64,000 nucleotides of DNA from Adineta steineri (taxonomy: Eukaryota > Rotifera > Eurotatoria > Adinetida > Adinetidae): contig CAJNOI010000279.1 of the NCBI GenBank assembly GCA_905250115.1, positions 27,746 through 91,745 on the forward strand. The letters are read 5' to 3'. Positions 62,631 to 64,000 of this stretch are shown here, piece by piece. Position numbers and translations under genes: made by a program. Numbering within the stretch: position 1 is the stretch's first letter; each line of letters opens with the position of its first letter. The notes under the pieces were generated by a model. It was not told the origin of the DNA and searched no databases. It saw nothing but the letters and a program-made list of their open reading frames with translations.

Positions 62631-64000
62631 TGTAACATCACTATATTGTCCTATTTGTTATTATCTATTGACATTTCATTCGCATAAATAAAACATCTTA
62701 AAATATATATTATGAATAGAAATAACTTTCTCCAACAAATAATATTATGATTTTAAAGTTTATAGATTTTTGCAACGTATTATTCTTTTTTTGAATCTCA
62801 TTATTTTATAGTAAACTCGATTTAGAAATATTTTAATGCGATGAACATCTCATATTTATTAACAGTACAAAGCTTTTAAAGTTACATATAAATATTTTCT
62901 AAATTTAAAATTAACAAAAAATTGTTCATTCTGATACGATTCATTATATCATCAATAGTAAATATCATATTCATACTTGTATTGGTACAGTAGTTCTTCT
63001 GTTTTTAATACTAAAAATATGAATGCATCGTCTGCTGCTTTATTTTCTCATTGAACAACTCTTGATAGGACATTTCTGAAACTTATGTTCAGTGTAATTT
63101 CATTAATAAAAAAAATACATAATTTATGAATTCACCCAAATAAAAATTCGTTCTACGGTATAAAAATCCTTTCTAACTAAAGGATAACTGTTATATTGTT
63201 AGAAGTTATACGAAGTGATAAGAATATTTCTAGTGTTTAGTGAGAATATAATCAGTAGAGAATTCTGATTATTATTCCTAGCTTTTCATTCATCTAGAAC
63301 ACTTTTAAGAGAGTTAAATATGGGCAAACATTTTGTCCAAAAAACTTCTCGATAGATTGTTATAATAAAAGTATTCAGAAGCTATTTTTATTTCTTGATA
63401 GGAATTTTTTTATACAAATTTTATGGAACTTTTCATAACGGATCTTTTGAAAAGAAACCAATTCAAATAAAAAATTGAGATAAGTCTCTTGATACGTACT
63501 GTATTTGAAAACAATCACTTTTAAGTAATAATTTGTAGTAACATTATTTTTTCTAATTAATTTATAATTGTAAATATATGAGATTATCTTAATATAAATT
63601 ACAAAATTTAGATGTAACTTTCAAATGAAAATATCAGAAAAAAATCTCTTTCGAGAAATCAATAAAATTTTACATCGTCCTTTCTCTGAAAACTAAAATA
63701 AGTATGAAAAATCAAATATTAATTTGTTTTTCTTTTCTATATTTTAACAATAATAAAAATATATATTTCAAAAAATATAAAATCTATATATAAACATAAC
63801 AATTCAATTAATTTACATTTCAGTATGAAACTGAAGATACAAGTGAGTATGAATACTAGTATTCACTGTTAAACATTCAACTGAATTAAATCTCTTAATC
63901 AAATTAAAAAGAAAGAGACAAAATTTAATTTAATATAATTTTTACATGAATCACCTCGATTAAGTTCTATTAATAATATGAAAAGTCAACATAGAGAAAT
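62631..64000. other. AT-rich sequence after the last gene
   Basis: About 1.37 kb with AATAAA motifs near 62686-62696 for the lectin-like gene. I see no further gene or repeat. Confidence 0.5.

Overview
The window is animal nuclear DNA, most likely from a bdelloid rotifer. It is AT-rich, and its genes are split by many very short introns (about 50-65 bp, GT..AG) with a few longer ones. It carries ordinary metazoan genes (a Trio/Kalirin-type RhoGEF kinase, Rap1, PPEF, CDC6, KAT2/GCN5, TDP2, CPSF6/7, a type II TGF-beta-family receptor). Mixed in are features typical of bdelloids: an intronless protein with two ADP-ribosyltransferase domains and an N-terminal domain common in bdelloid ART proteins, an intronless bacterial-type acetyltransferase, and a decayed hAT transposase. 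The species assignment is inference. The gene structures were built by hand from splice signals, reading-frame continuity and recognised protein motifs; in every multi-exon model given as complete, exon phases agree from start to stop.

Layout. 613-15048 (+): 22-exon SH3-DH-PH-SH3-Ig-kinase gene, the C-terminal half of a Trio/Kalirin-type protein, with an alternative last exon and candidate alternative first exons. 15252-17189 (+): tandem pair of secreted Mn/Fe superoxide dismutases. 17373-19460 (+): CRY-DASH. 19461-21600: gene-poor, with a decayed unrecognised gene and a CpG-rich repeat cluster. 21601-23550 (+): intronless double-ART gene, followed by the hAT relic. About 24.0-28.6 kb: gene desert. 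28599-30068 (+): rhodopsin-like GPCR. 30328-30888 (-): SatA-like GNAT. 31362-33188 (-): receptor serine/threonine kinase. 33567-36270 (+): F-box/WD40 protein. 36498-38314 (+): Rap1 with two alternative last exons. 38621-51472 (-): five genes head to tail (read from TDP2: TDP2, KAT2, CDC6, PPEF, a PAN/apple-like secreted protein). A 100-N gap (51522-51621) separates the 5'-truncated TDP2 from a 3'-truncated ENTPD (to 52806, -). 53998-55937 (+): PWWP protein. 57189-59196 (+): CPSF6/7. 60936-62630 (+): C-type-lectin membrane receptor.

The most interesting observations: (1) Rap1 has two phase-matched last exons that both encode the end of the G domain but give different tails and CAAX boxes (CILL versus a polybasic tail ending CQIM), predicting a splice-controlled change of prenyl group; (2) a SatA-like acetyltransferase, a probable bacterial acquisition; (3) tight same-strand junctions (TDP2/KAT2, SOD/SOD/CRY) with a poly(A) signal followed within tens of bases by a 3' splice acceptor just before the next ATG, as expected for spliced-leader trans-splicing of polycistronic RNA; (4) premature terminal exons in the RhoGEF kinase and F-box/WD40 genes.
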